64,000 bases of DNA, taken from assembly GCA_963556195.1 (NCBI GenBank), contig OY744520.1, positions 154,790,107 to 154,854,106 of the forward strand, in the 5' to 3' direction. The stretch is from Sepiola atlantica. Taxonomy: Eukaryota > Mollusca > Cephalopoda > Sepiida > Sepiolidae. Below the pieces are notes generated by a model. That model saw nothing but the letters and a program-made list of their open reading frames with translations. It searched no databases and had not been told where the DNA came from. The position numbers were made by a program, and so were the translations under genes. Positions within the stretch are counted from its first letter, which is position 1. Every line of letters starts with the position of its first letter. Of this stretch, positions 22,594-31,990 are shown one piece after another.

Positions 22594-23857
22594 GTTACAA
22601 TACTATACTTCCAGTCAATATTATTTTTAAGTTTACGAAAAGTCATACTAAAATTGTCAACATGACGTAGCAAGTACAATTGTTATTTAACAACTAGTAC
22701 TACGTTACAAGCTGATAGGTGTTGAAGGTCCGATACTTACTACAGGCGATAATTATTAAGAATAACGTAAAATAAATACTGCTGCACGGCCATTGTTGAC
22801 TGCAAACTATCTTTCCTTGGTGTTTAGTTCAAGATTCTTTATAGGTCACTAAATTCGACAAACAAAATTCATAAATTCAAGAATCTCTTCTGAATAAAGT
22901 CGTAAGTATAAAAAAATGAGAATAGTATTCCCATTATACAGTTTATCAATGTTCAGGTAAAACATTGCGAACCCAAATTAATTAAATTAATCTATTTTCA
23001 CAGTTTTAAGAAGAATTCTACGCCCATATATCGTCGGAATTACTTTTCTTATTTTAGTATTCAAATCAAAGAGAAGAAGATTATATCGTTCGTATGTCAA
23101 CGATTTTCTGTATCATCTTTTTCTTCACACCATTTACATGGCTTTATAAAAGAATGCGAAATCATTTCAAAGAATGATATTTTGTCTTTTGTGTACCGTT
23201 CGTTATCGTTGCTCTACTCTCAATCAGTATGAATTACAAACGCAAAACATAATAAGAATCAAAATGTCCACCAGACATCGTGATAGACACCAAATCGACA
23301 AGTCTCGTCTAAAAACGTTCATTTGACGAGAGTAAAAATTCGTAGTCTCTGAATTTCATACGAAAAACGAGTAATTCTGTTGTCTATTTTGTTATTATTG
23401 ATACAGACAATCGATGTGTAATACCGGGAAACAGGATTAATTTCAAAGAAAGAGAAAGAAACGTGCAACAGATAAATGTCTGGAAGAAATACGTTTTTAT
23501 TAGCATCGTGCCATATTTCACGCACCATTTGCAATTTACGTTTCTTTTCTATAAAGTCATTTTGTGATGCTAAAGAAATATTTGTGTAAGATTATTATCA
23601 GGGCTCATTGTTAAACTATTAGATAATATTATTATCTCAATGCACAAAAGTTTACTTGCGACATAGAAAATAAATTGTTTCCCCCAAAAGAAAACGTCGA
23701 TAATTATCAAGTAATCCAACAGTGTGACATGTCTAATTGAGTGTTTACCGACAAGCCTCATGGATCAGTTCAGAAATTTTTTAATATATATTTTGGGGAA
23801 TTTCGTCTATGATTATTTATTGACAATTATTGTGATTTTGAATCGAGATTACAAAAT
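22590..23857. other. no gene recognised
   Basis: A+T-rich DNA; short frames on the minus strand at 23,319-23,534 and 23,570-23,761 have no recognisable family. Confidence 0.5.
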
Positions 23858-24060
23858 GATCAAAGTGTAGTATCTGTTCTGATACTAAACACAGTATTTT
23901 CTCTCTTCCGTCGGTGAAAGAGCAATCCTTCGAGACTGGGTATTTTTAAAAAATTTCAATCCCAATCTAGTACCCTTGTTTGGCGAGCTGGATTGTCTCC
24001 ACATTAAAGACCTACCTAAAGCTGCACTCGCAGGGAAACAAGGGAATCGGAAGTACAAAA
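23858..24060 (+). mobile_element. U2-headed repeat, body type B, copy 1
   Basis: Starts with GATCAAAGTGTAGTATCTG and continues TTCTGATAC. This matches invertebrate U2 snRNA from the segment that precedes the branch-point-recognition GUAGUA through the start of the next stem (U2 sequence from family knowledge). The body then differs from type A: GAAAGAGCAATCCTTCGAGA, a gap, then CAATCCCAATCTAGTACCC and GAGCTGGATTGTCTCC. The same order of motifs recurs at 36,858-37,010, so this is a second family, or a second tail, on the same head. The right end is set by where similarity to that copy fades. It cannot be a functional U2 gene because the Sm site and 3' stem-loops are absent. Confidence 0.72.
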
Positions 24061-24338
24061 GTCACGTGCTTCCTTAAGTCAGTTTATTTAGCAATATATG
24101 TTTTAACAAGCTAGATGATGACATTGCTCGTTACGAGATTTGTCGAGATGGGTTTTAATCTAGACAAATTTAGTCGCATCACTGAATATGTCTAGGTAAC
24201 CTGAAATGGTGATACTTTTCTCTTGCTTCATCTTTTAAAAAGTATGCTACTTAAAACTATTTTTGTAATGTTATGCTTATAGAATTTAAAGTAATATACG
24301 TTGACATTATATATAAATATGATGTATTTAAAAAAAGT

Positions 24339-24380
24339 ATATATATATATATGTATATATATATATACATATATATACAC
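24339..24380. repeat. (TA)n microsatellite
   Basis: TA units with ATGTATAT and ACATATAT breaks. Confidence 0.94.
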
Positions 24381-24450
24381 GCTATTGTTTTTCAAATAAA
24401 TATGTATTGTTACATACATGGACCGGTGTTTTATGTTTATGTAATCTTTA

Positions 24451-24527
24451 ATGTTAGAGATGGTAATTACTGCTGATCGAGATGGTAATTACTGCATAAT
24501 TGCCGATCATCTTTGACTCTCTAACAT
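24451..24527. repeat. 77-bp inverted-repeat element with internal direct repeat
   Basis: ATGTTAGAGA at 24,451 is matched by its exact complement TCTCTAACAT at 24,518. Inside, GAGATGGTAATTACTGC occurs at 24,457 and 24,479, and GATCG/CGATC pairs can extend the fold. (TA)n arrays lie on both sides. It may be a miniature inverted-repeat element or a replication-slippage product. Confidence 0.6.
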
Positions 24528-24539
24528 GATATTAAACTC

Positions 24540-24540
<1 letters not shown>

Positions 24541-24607
<67 letters not shown>

Positions 24608-24608
24608 T
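24541..24608. repeat. (TA)n microsatellite
   Basis: About 29 TA units, then TTTATATA. Confidence 0.96.
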
Positions 24609-24720
24609 TAAAAATTAAAAAAATTATATTTTTACGTTTTTTCGAGATAAGTACTAAGTTAGAAATAAAAAGAGTATTCACTATATTTAAATACTACTAC
24701 TACTGCTACTACTGCTAATA

Positions 24721-25043
24721 CTTTTGGCTAAGATCAAAGTGTAGTATCTGTTCCGATGGATACTGTACCCCATAGACTGGTATTGTCTTGGCCATCGGGG
24801 CTTGATTTACGCCGGTCTAGGGTCTGTCCTGTGCAGTTCTAGGAGGTCCACCCTCCCAGGCTTCGCCTCCCCTCTTTAAGTTTATTGCTTACTGCCTGAG
24901 GCGCCCCTACCGGGGAATGCCGACTGGGCTGCCCAGGCAATTTTTTAAACCCAACTTTCCCGACCCGACCTTGGGGCATATCTTACTTGTGGGAGTAAGA
25001 TAAAAACTGGCCTTGTGCCTAACTCCTGGAGAGGAGTAAATCA
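24721..25043 (+). mobile_element. U2-headed SINE, body type A, best-preserved copy
   Basis: The left end reads CTTTTGGCTAAG, then GATCAAAGTGTAGTATCTG, then TTCCGATGG. This matches more than 30 nearly contiguous bases of U2 snRNA as known in invertebrates (U2 recalled, not searched). GGGGCTTG at 24,797 and GTGCAGTTCTAGGAGG at 24,831 may be worn traces of U2's later stem and its 3' end, which would make the head a shortened whole U2. The body follows: CCTCCCAGGCTTCGCCTC, CCTGAGGCGCCCCTACCG, GGGAATGCCGACTGGGCTGC, TTCCCGACC and CCTTGTGCCTAACTCCTGGA. It ends before TACTACTACTAATAC-type repeats. The flank before the head is also TACTAC/TGCTACTAC repeats, so the copy sits inside a trinucleotide array. 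No long frame is open. A dispersed, snRNA-derived SINE is the best reading. Confidence 0.85.
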
Positions 25044-25145
25044 ATACTACTACTAATACTAATAATGATAATTATAATAATAAAAACGTTACCTGTTTTT
25101 TCCAGTAGCGATCACTAATAATGACTCGTGTGAGAACTCATGGTG
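25044..25145 (+). mobile_element. trinucleotide tail and possible minimal R4-like LINE 3' end
   Basis: (TAC/TAA)-type repeats to about 25,083, then at 25,108 GCGATCACTAATAATGACTC followed by GTGTGAGAACTC. This resembles the last ~45 bases of the minus-strand R4-like 3' end at 13,630-13,675 (GCAATCACTAAG..., GTGTGAGAACTC). If real, it is a severely 5'-truncated LINE copy, again next to (TAA)n. Confidence 0.4.
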
Positions 25146-26149
25146 AGTAAGGTATAATAGTAATTAACATCATTCAATACACGCCACTGATGTAAAAACC
25201 TGGATATTAAGATAAACTAGAGAGTAGGGAAATCAACCCACATAGATTAAGCTCCCCTATCACGAGTAAATTGAAATGGAATAGCACTTCATAAACACAA
25301 ATAGAATATCGATATTAAATATTAAAGCGAACCGCAAGGAACTTAGACTATGTGTGTGTGTGTGTATATAGAAACATCCTTTATCGAATCGCACTACTCC
25401 GCGCTTATCAAGAGAACAAATAAAAACGCAGTGCCACAATGATAGTTAGGTAGCGTATACAATTATCGTCGAGGGTCTGAAAAAATGAAGAAAGATAGTA
25501 CTATACAGACCTTGATTGTATAAACACCGAGATGACTGGGACTTTGAGGAGGCTGAATGCCATTAAAATACTTGAAAACATTTTTGGCTGTTATCAGTAA
25601 ACAACTGGTTTAAGAACGCACAGTCAGTTGTAACGGTAATCGAACAGTGCAGTACAAGAAAACATCCGTTTTGCTCATGTTATAACTCCTAGTAAGCAAA
25701 TACACAAATACAGTTGAAAAGAAAAAGTATGTCGCTATTGACAGTGCGACTAGAACAAACTACTAAAACATAGACAGACAAGACGCAGTAAAACAGCTTA
25801 TGTAGACTCTGTAGACAACGTGATTACTCGCTAAACACTAGTTGTAGATTTCGCCGAAGATAACATGTTTAAACTAAAAGAGGCAGAAAATACATAACAT
25901 TTGCAATGGAGTTGACAGATTTATGCAATCTGTAAACAAAAAGTTTAGGATTATTACGGAAGAGTGTAAAGCAAAAAAAAACTGGAATCAAAATAAAGAT
26001 GAACGCCATAAAAACATACCTGAAAAATATTAAGAAATATCCAAGATATACTTCACAAGACAGTCGGAGATGGTTATTTATATACTCTACATGTAGAAGA
26101 TTTCGTTAAGAGTGAGATATATGTTGGAGCGGTAGAATGATCTATGACG
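25146..26149. other. no gene recognised
   Basis: A short (TG)n run at 25,350-25,366. The rest shows no family in any frame. Confidence 0.5.
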
Positions 26150-26508
26150 TCCTTGGAGGTCAGTTTTTATGCCAAATTCGAGTAACCTTACTTATGAAAT
26201 CATCTACTTAATACGACGGGCCAATGCCACTTTCGCAGAGAAACAACATATCTGGTTAAGTCTCCTGTAAATGGCTTTCGACCTCTGAAAGGTTAGAACG
26301 TAGACCGCTGATGTTCTCAAAAAAAGAGACCTGGGAGTGGGGGGTCTACGTTGGTAGTTAATGTTCTTGGTTTACGCTTATGTTGTGTTTTACTACTTGT
26401 CATGTTGATGTTAAAAGATTTGTGGAAGAGGTCAGCAAACGGGATTGAGAGCAGGGCAGAGGTAATGAGTAAAGAATCAAGATTTTTTTGAAGACCATCA
26501 ATGACCAT
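26150..26508 (-). mobile_element. APE-type LINE fragment: N-terminal part of the endonuclease
   Basis: On the minus strand a frame from 26,508 ends VDPPLPGLFF at 26,317. After a slip in the T run at about 26,318 it continues FENISGLRSNLSEVESH, then PDMLFLCESGIGPS. This is the opening of the AP endonuclease domain of Jockey/CR1-like LINEs ('f.NisGLrsN..eve..l....PDil.l.E'). Two in-frame stops and the frameshift show it is dead. The catalytic motifs further into the domain (GDFN, SDH) are not found below 26,150. Confidence 0.68.
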
Positions 26509-26710
26509 CTAATATGGCATCAAGAGTCACCACCAGAAATGACTGCAAGGTGAAGACTCCATTCAGAAAATGGATGTGCAGCAGCCCCGATATTATGCAC
26601 CTTCTCAGAGGACAACGTCCTTGGAAGTTACTCAAAGGTTCGGGTCTATGGACTAACATTCGGATAAAGTCAGCCCAGGTATGTCTGAACTAATTATGGT
26701 TTCTGATGTA

Positions 26711-27779
26711 CGGGTGTTTGAACTGAGTCAGGTGTGAAATGGAGCCAGTTGAGTGTCGCACAGTGATCCAGGTTTTTTTATTTGAAAGGACGCAAACCAA
26801 AGGAGACTTTTGATGAAATGAAAGAAACTTATGGTGATGATGTCCCATCATATGCCCTTGTAAAATGCTGACATCGTGAATTCAAACATCGTAAGAAGTC
26901 TGTGGCAACAGCTCCCAGAGCTGGTCGTCCGTCTTCTGTCATTGATGAGGCATCTGTCCGTCAAGTTGACGCTGCCATTTTGGGAGATCGATGCATTACT
27001 ATGCGCCAAATAGCCCAAGAGGTACGGGGCCTGTTAAAACTATCATTAATGACCATTTGCATATGCATAAGGTTTCTCCCAGATATATTCCAAGGATTCC
27101 AGGAGCAAGAACGCGTCGATTTCTCGAGGATAAAACTTGGGTCAATAACTATGATCCATAGACCAAAGCCCAGTCAATGCAGTGGAAGCACTTGGACTCA
27201 CCACTTCCAAAGAAGTCAAGGGTGCAGCCCTCCGCTGGCAAGGTCATGCTCACAGTCTTCTGGGACCAGGACTGGGTAGTGATGACACACTTCCTGGCAA
27301 AGGGTACCACAATTACAAGAGCCTTTTACGCTTCACTTTTGATGAAATATAGAGAAGCTATCAAAATCAAGAGACGGGTCAAGATCACCAAAGGTATCCT
27401 CCTTCTGCAGGACAACGCTCTGGTCCACAACTCGCATGTCGCCAGATCAGAAGCACGGGCATGTGGCTATGAAATCCCCCATCCCCTTTACTCTCCTGAC
27501 CTTGCACCATCTGACTTTCATCTCTTCCCAGCCATGAAGTTGTTTTTATTAAGGTAAACGTTTCCCAGATGATGCAACCTTCATTTCGAAGTTACGACGT
27601 GGTTGGAGGACCAACCTGGAGTGTTCTACAAAAACAGTGTCTACAAATGCATCCAACGATAGGAGAAAAACATTACTCTGGTTGGTTCCTATGTAGAAGA
27701 AGGCTAATAACTGTGCCAACTTTCATTAACCTACTGCTATAAGAAATTGGTCAGGCGCTTACTTATTGAACACCCTTTG
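26711..27779 (+). mobile_element. mariner-family DNA transposon, complete length but defective
   Basis: Terminal inverted repeats can be aligned. The left end CGGGTGTTTGAACTGAGTCA (26,711) matches the complement of the right end, which reads inward CAAAGGGTGTTCAATAAGT with indels. Both ends are flanked by TA (26,709-26,710 and 27,780-27,781), the mariner target. The transposase reading starts ATGGAGCCAGTTGAG at 26,739 and the stop is at 27,705. Length of about 1.07 kb is slightly short for mariner (usually ~1.3 kb), because part of the middle of the gene is deleted. The right flank is a (TA)n array. Confidence 0.78.
26739..27707 (+). pseudogene. mariner transposase pseudogene (DD34D type)
   Basis: The opening MEPVECRTVIQVFLFE is followed, after a frameshift, by KETFDEMKETYGDDVPSY, then HREFKHRKKSVATAPRAGRP and LGDRCITMRQIAQEV. 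These are the N-terminal helix-turn-helix part of SETMAR-like mariner transposases. The catalytic half has EDKTWVNNYDP with a stop after it (first Asp codon at 27,129), MQWKHLDSPLPKKSRVQPSA, VMLTVFWDQDWVVMTHFLAK, LLQDNALVHNSH (second Asp at 27,411) and YSPDLAPSDFHLFPAMK (third Asp at 27,512). Only 33 residues lie between the second and third Asp, one fewer than DD34D, so one codon has gone. The C-terminal end reads VFYKNSVYKCIQR, a stop, then GSYVEEG. Part of the middle is missing near 27,030-27,060. Clearly non-functional. Confidence 0.85.
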
Positions 27780-27781
27780 TA

Positions 27782-27785
27782 TATG

Positions 27786-27836
<51 letters not shown>

Positions 27837-27845
27837 GGGTGTGTA
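27782..27845. repeat. (TA)n-(TG)n compound microsatellite
   Basis: TATATG and TA units then about 16 TG units ending GCGTGTGGGTGTG. It starts immediately at the mariner's right TA. Confidence 0.95.
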
Positions 27846-27930
27846 TTATGCAGTACGTTAGAACAATATCTATACAATCCGTTTCAGATCTGAGAAATTC
27901 AGACCCTCGTCAGAGGAGTCGTTCGGCTTT

Positions 27931-28641
27931 ATGAATGAGCACTCTGCTGGGAGACTTTTCCCAAAAGTATATATATATTTCAAGCTGAAACATCGTCTTT
28001 GGAGTAGCACAGGCATTAAGTTGGAGACAAAAATCAATGTGTATAGGGCTGTAATATTAACAGGTCTTCTCTATGGATGTGAGGCGTGGACGCCTTACCG
28101 GCATCACATTCGCCAGTTAGATGTGTTCCACAAGAGCTGCCTTAGGACCATATGCGGACTTAGTTTGAAGGACAAAGTCGCTAACACCGATCTTTACAAC
28201 AGATGCAATATTGGTGGAATTGAAAGTTTCCTGTTGCAGTCTCAATTGCGATGGGCTGGTCATGTAGCAAGAATGGACGAAGGGAGAATACCTAACCCGA
28301 TTGATGTACAGTCAGTTAGCTTGTGGTAGCAGAAATGTTAGTCGGCCCTTGCTGAGGTACAAAGATAAATTGAAAAATGCGCTGACGGCAATTGGAGTAC
28401 CTCACAAAAACTTTGAAGACTGCACAAAAGACAGGAAGACATGGCGAGCTGCTTGTTGCATTGGACTGGAAGATTCAACAAAACCTGTGTGGATAATATG
28501 AGAACTGCCAGAGTGAGGCGAAAAGCTAGAGAGAGTGCTCCACACCCGGCATCCGATTACTCACACTCTTGCACTGTCTGCGGCTTTCCTTGCAGGTCTC
28601 TTGCCGGACTCGGGTGTCATGCACGATCTAGACACAAATGA
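27931..28641 (+). mobile_element. non-LTR retrotransposon 3' half: RT C-terminal part and zinc-finger-like tail
   Basis: The plus strand reads LKHRLWSSTGIKLETKINVY, RAVILTGLLYGCEAW, FHKSCLRTICGLSLKDKVAN and LLQSQLRWAGHVARMDEGRI. This is the thumb/connection region after the RT catalytic core of many animal LINEs ('YGCEtW', 'lRWaGHvaRM'). A shift near 28,310 leads to GSRNVSRPLLRYKDKLKNAL, TAIGVPHKNFEDCTKDRKTW and RAACC. A second shift near 28,470 leads to CTVCGFPCRSLAGLGCHARS then RH before the stop at 28,639. That last part is a C-x2-C-x12-H-x4-H finger, usual at the C terminus of this LINE type. The catalytic FADD region and everything upstream are missing. About 45 bp after the stop the 3' end runs into (TA)n. 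Confidence 0.82.
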
Positions 28642-28681
28642 ACGCTGTTGGATCCTCATACGTCGTAATCGACGGGAGAGT

Positions 28682-28685
<4 letters not shown>

Positions 28686-28746
<61 letters not shown>
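28686..28746. repeat. (TA)n microsatellite at the LINE 3' end
   Basis: About 30 TA units starting directly after GGGAGAGTCCATC, the last bases that look like the LINE 3' untranslated end. Confidence 0.96.
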
Positions 28747-28748
<2 letters not shown>

Positions 28749-28983
28749 TGGTAGAATACCCCTTTCAGGACGTGTGAGATTAATTACGAAACAGAAGAGT
28801 TTTGCGCCAGTTTAATTTCTCCTTACAAAGATATAATAATACCAAACCTTAAATCAATAATCTTTATTTGACTTTAGATTAAAAAAATAACTTACATTAT
28901 TTAAATTCATGACAATGTCTAAAATATAATGCTTAAGTTTTAGGTGTATCAAGAAACAATTACAATTCTAGAAATCTTGCTAC

Positions 28984-28994
28984 AATATATATAC

Positions 28995-29057
<63 letters not shown>

Positions 29058-29069
29058 GATATATATTGT
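28984..29069. repeat. (TA)n microsatellite with ACAT breaks
   Basis: TA units broken by ACATATATATACAT at the left and one GATA at the right. Confidence 0.95.
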
Positions 29070-29889
29070 TGTATATTGTTAAAAAAGGGTCGATATATCG
29101 CATCTTTAACAGTTGAAGATAATATTAAATACATTTTCTTTGTTTAAATAACGATTGTAGTATGTTACCCTTTTTTAGCTCTCAGGCCGTATAAATAATC
29201 TGTATCTAAAAATGGTGCGACCACTCACAGGAAAACGAACTTTTTACCGTAACCTTATCCTAAGGGGCTAAGTGCGTTATAATTTATTCGTTGGGCTATT
29301 ATTCTAAGGATAATTCTGAGTTACGTGCAAGATTCGATAATAATACGTTGGAGCTATGGTATCATTCTCAGCTGTAAATAGCAATATAATGAACAGTATC
29401 GGCAACATATTGTTCAAATAACAAAAAAGCAGATCACTAAATGGCCCAGATTTTCAGCCTTCCTACGATGACGTGTAAACCAAAATCGGTGTAGAGTGGG
29501 AGATATCAAGTTTTTTCAAACGAGACAATCGGGACTCACAGAAAGTACACATTGTCACAGTCTAGGATAGTTTCTCTTCCGATGAGTGAGAATAGAACAT
29601 ATACTACACTAGCTGCATTATGTCTGTGTGAGAGACATTTCTCTTGCAATGTATGGTTCCTCAAGTCCTGTTTCGTGTTTACACAACATGCAGGTTAAAA
29701 TATTACTTAATTCACAGATTGAATCTTATTTAAAAACATTCCATTATAATTGTTCTAATGAGCCGTAAACCTCTCTATTTTTATTCAAAGTCAAAGTAAG
29801 ACAGAAAGAATATAATAACGCATTAGGAATATTCAATTGTTAACGGAAAGGTATATCACCAAAAGTAACCTGTAGATGGAGATCAAAAA
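29070..29889. other. no gene recognised
   Basis: Non-repetitive A+T-rich DNA, nothing recognisable. Confidence 0.5.
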
Positions 29890-29969
<80 letters not shown>

Positions 29970-29970
29970 C
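29890..29970. repeat. (TA)n-(GA)n compound microsatellite
   Basis: About 27 TA units pass directly into about 13 GA units. Confidence 0.96.
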
Positions 29971-30127
29971 AGTAAGACGTTCCTGTTTGATTTTGTATTT
30001 TATTTTTATTATTTTTAAAAATATTTAACTGATTTACAAACTCACTTTTTACGATATAATTTAACTTAAGCTAAATAGGTGACCTAATAGGTTACGTTTT
30101 CTTTTATATTTTAAAACTTGAAATCTA

Positions 30128-30180
30128 TCTCTGGCCCGATTCGAACACACAGTCCACACTTCAGAAGAAAATCATTTAAT
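30128..30180 (-). mobile_element. tRNA-like SINE fragment (tentative)
   Basis: On the minus strand GTGTGTTCGAATCGGGCCAG contains a good pol III B box (GTTCGAATC). No convincing A box precedes it. GGCCAGAGA-type sequence also occurs on the minus strand at about 30,375 and 53,390, so a shared repeat tail is possible. Confidence 0.33.
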
Positions 30181-31796
30181 TATATATCTTTTTTTTACAG
30201 TACTATTCGCCTAAAAAATTACGAATTAACAGTGTGAATCTAACATTATTTTCCCATATTTTCTATTATTCAAAATGTGATCCTTCCAATACTTTATCGC
30301 AATAACTTTCTCCATTATCTATTCTAAATTTAGCATTTTCGCTAAAAATGTTAATTAACGCATTAAATCCGTCTCTGGCCTTTTAGTAATTGCCTTTTAT
30401 ATATGGTTTGTAGCCGGAGGTTTTATTGAACGAGACAGTTGTGATAGAAGCCAACTAATATGAATTAATACAGCTTTAATTTGTTCCTGGTTGTATATTC
30501 TGATTATATTAGAGGTAAACAGGTGTTGATGAATAAGGAAAAATGGATATTTATTAGTAAATTTGTCTGCCTGTGGTACTAAATTAATTAAATTAGCAAA
30601 TGCTGATACCTTTTTAAATCAACACTATTCATATGAATGAAAATATAAGTAAACGCCATTTAATTACGTATACTTATACTACTAACATTATCCTATTACT
30701 AATTGTATATATAGATTTAATTATTGATTTTAGTTGTCAATGTTAAACTGTATGAACAGTTTTGCTAAAACCAAATACAACTCTGGATCACAAACAAGAG
30801 AGTTTGTGTATAAGCATGGTTATGATGTTTCATTATTTTTTGATACGCAGCACAGCCATTCTTCAAGTCCTGTTTAGTTGGCACTCCACGAGGAGACATT
30901 TCATTATATACATATTCATTCATTTAAGTAAGACTTCTCTTGTTATCTGACCTCCAGTTGGCGTTTTTACGCCTTAAGTGTCAATTTGATGCTACAATTA
31001 TAACTACTTTTCTTAATTATTATAACATTATTAAAATTTAACACGCTCATTACTTCACAATTAGAAAACTCCTGAAAATTGTCTTTGTAGATATAAAAAG
31101 TACTTTAATAAAAAACAAACAATATTAGCGTTGGCGTCCTTAACAAGTTCCAATCTGACATTAAAAAGTGTGGGAGAAATCTAGTGAAAGAATTAATTTC
31201 CAACCAGGACTGAGGCCAGACGATACTGTCGCACACGAAGAACAATTTTGATGAGACAACATAGCTGCTCCTGGAGCAACAATTTATACACAACAAGTGT
31301 TCAGCATGATTCCGGCAAGAACGACATCCGTGTAATAAAATAGATGGCTCCTTGGAGGAGTATAATTGCGAAAAAAGCTTAAAGAACGAGTGCATTTTTT
31401 TATGAGTCAGCAAGAACAGTAGACTCAGAGTGAACTTAAATTAAATTAGAAGAACGTTTCAGAACTTTTACATGAGTATTGATCGTTTGTATTATTCGGT
31501 CTACAATTCAAAGCCATGTTGATAATTTCAAAATATGTCATCTTATATAACCTCCGACCATCTTTAAATGCAACTTGTAAATATTTATGTGGAATTCGAA
31601 AATCTATACAGAAATTTGAAGTTAACCTTATATTAAATCTACGTTTTTAGATTTTTCCTGGAGGAAAACTGTGTCATACACTTATGTAGAAACGTAAGTG
31701 AAAAACATGACATCTTTACGTATTAGAGTTATCTGATTAATCGTTTACAGTGTTAAACCAATGCCCATGACTTATGAAAACGCATATCTTATTCAA

Positions 31797-31799
<3 letters not shown>
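30181..31799. other. no gene recognised
   Basis: A+T-rich DNA. The minus frame 31,105-31,413 is Cys/Ser/Leu-rich (LHGCRSCRNHAEHLLCINC); it hints at a metal-binding or transposon-derived peptide, but I cannot assign it. Confidence 0.4.
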
Positions 31800-31879
<80 letters not shown>

Positions 31880-31990
31880 TATATATATATATTTATAAAT
31901 ATATATCTATATATACAAAGAGAGCTATAGAACGAGGCAAAGACAGAGACAGACAGAGACAGATACAGAAACATAGACAGGGAGACATAC
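31800..31990. repeat. (TA)n array followed by a GACA/GA-rich block
   Basis: TA units with TTTATA and AAATA breaks to about 31,915, then purine-rich simple sequence (GACAGAGACAGACAGAGACA) to about 31,990. It keeps the TA-then-GA order of the other compound arrays. Confidence 0.93.

Noticed and set aside
24721..24780. A functional U2 snRNA gene
   Set aside because: Only the 5' part of U2 matches well; the Sm site and 3' stem-loops are absent or ruined, and the same head occurs on repeated bodies.
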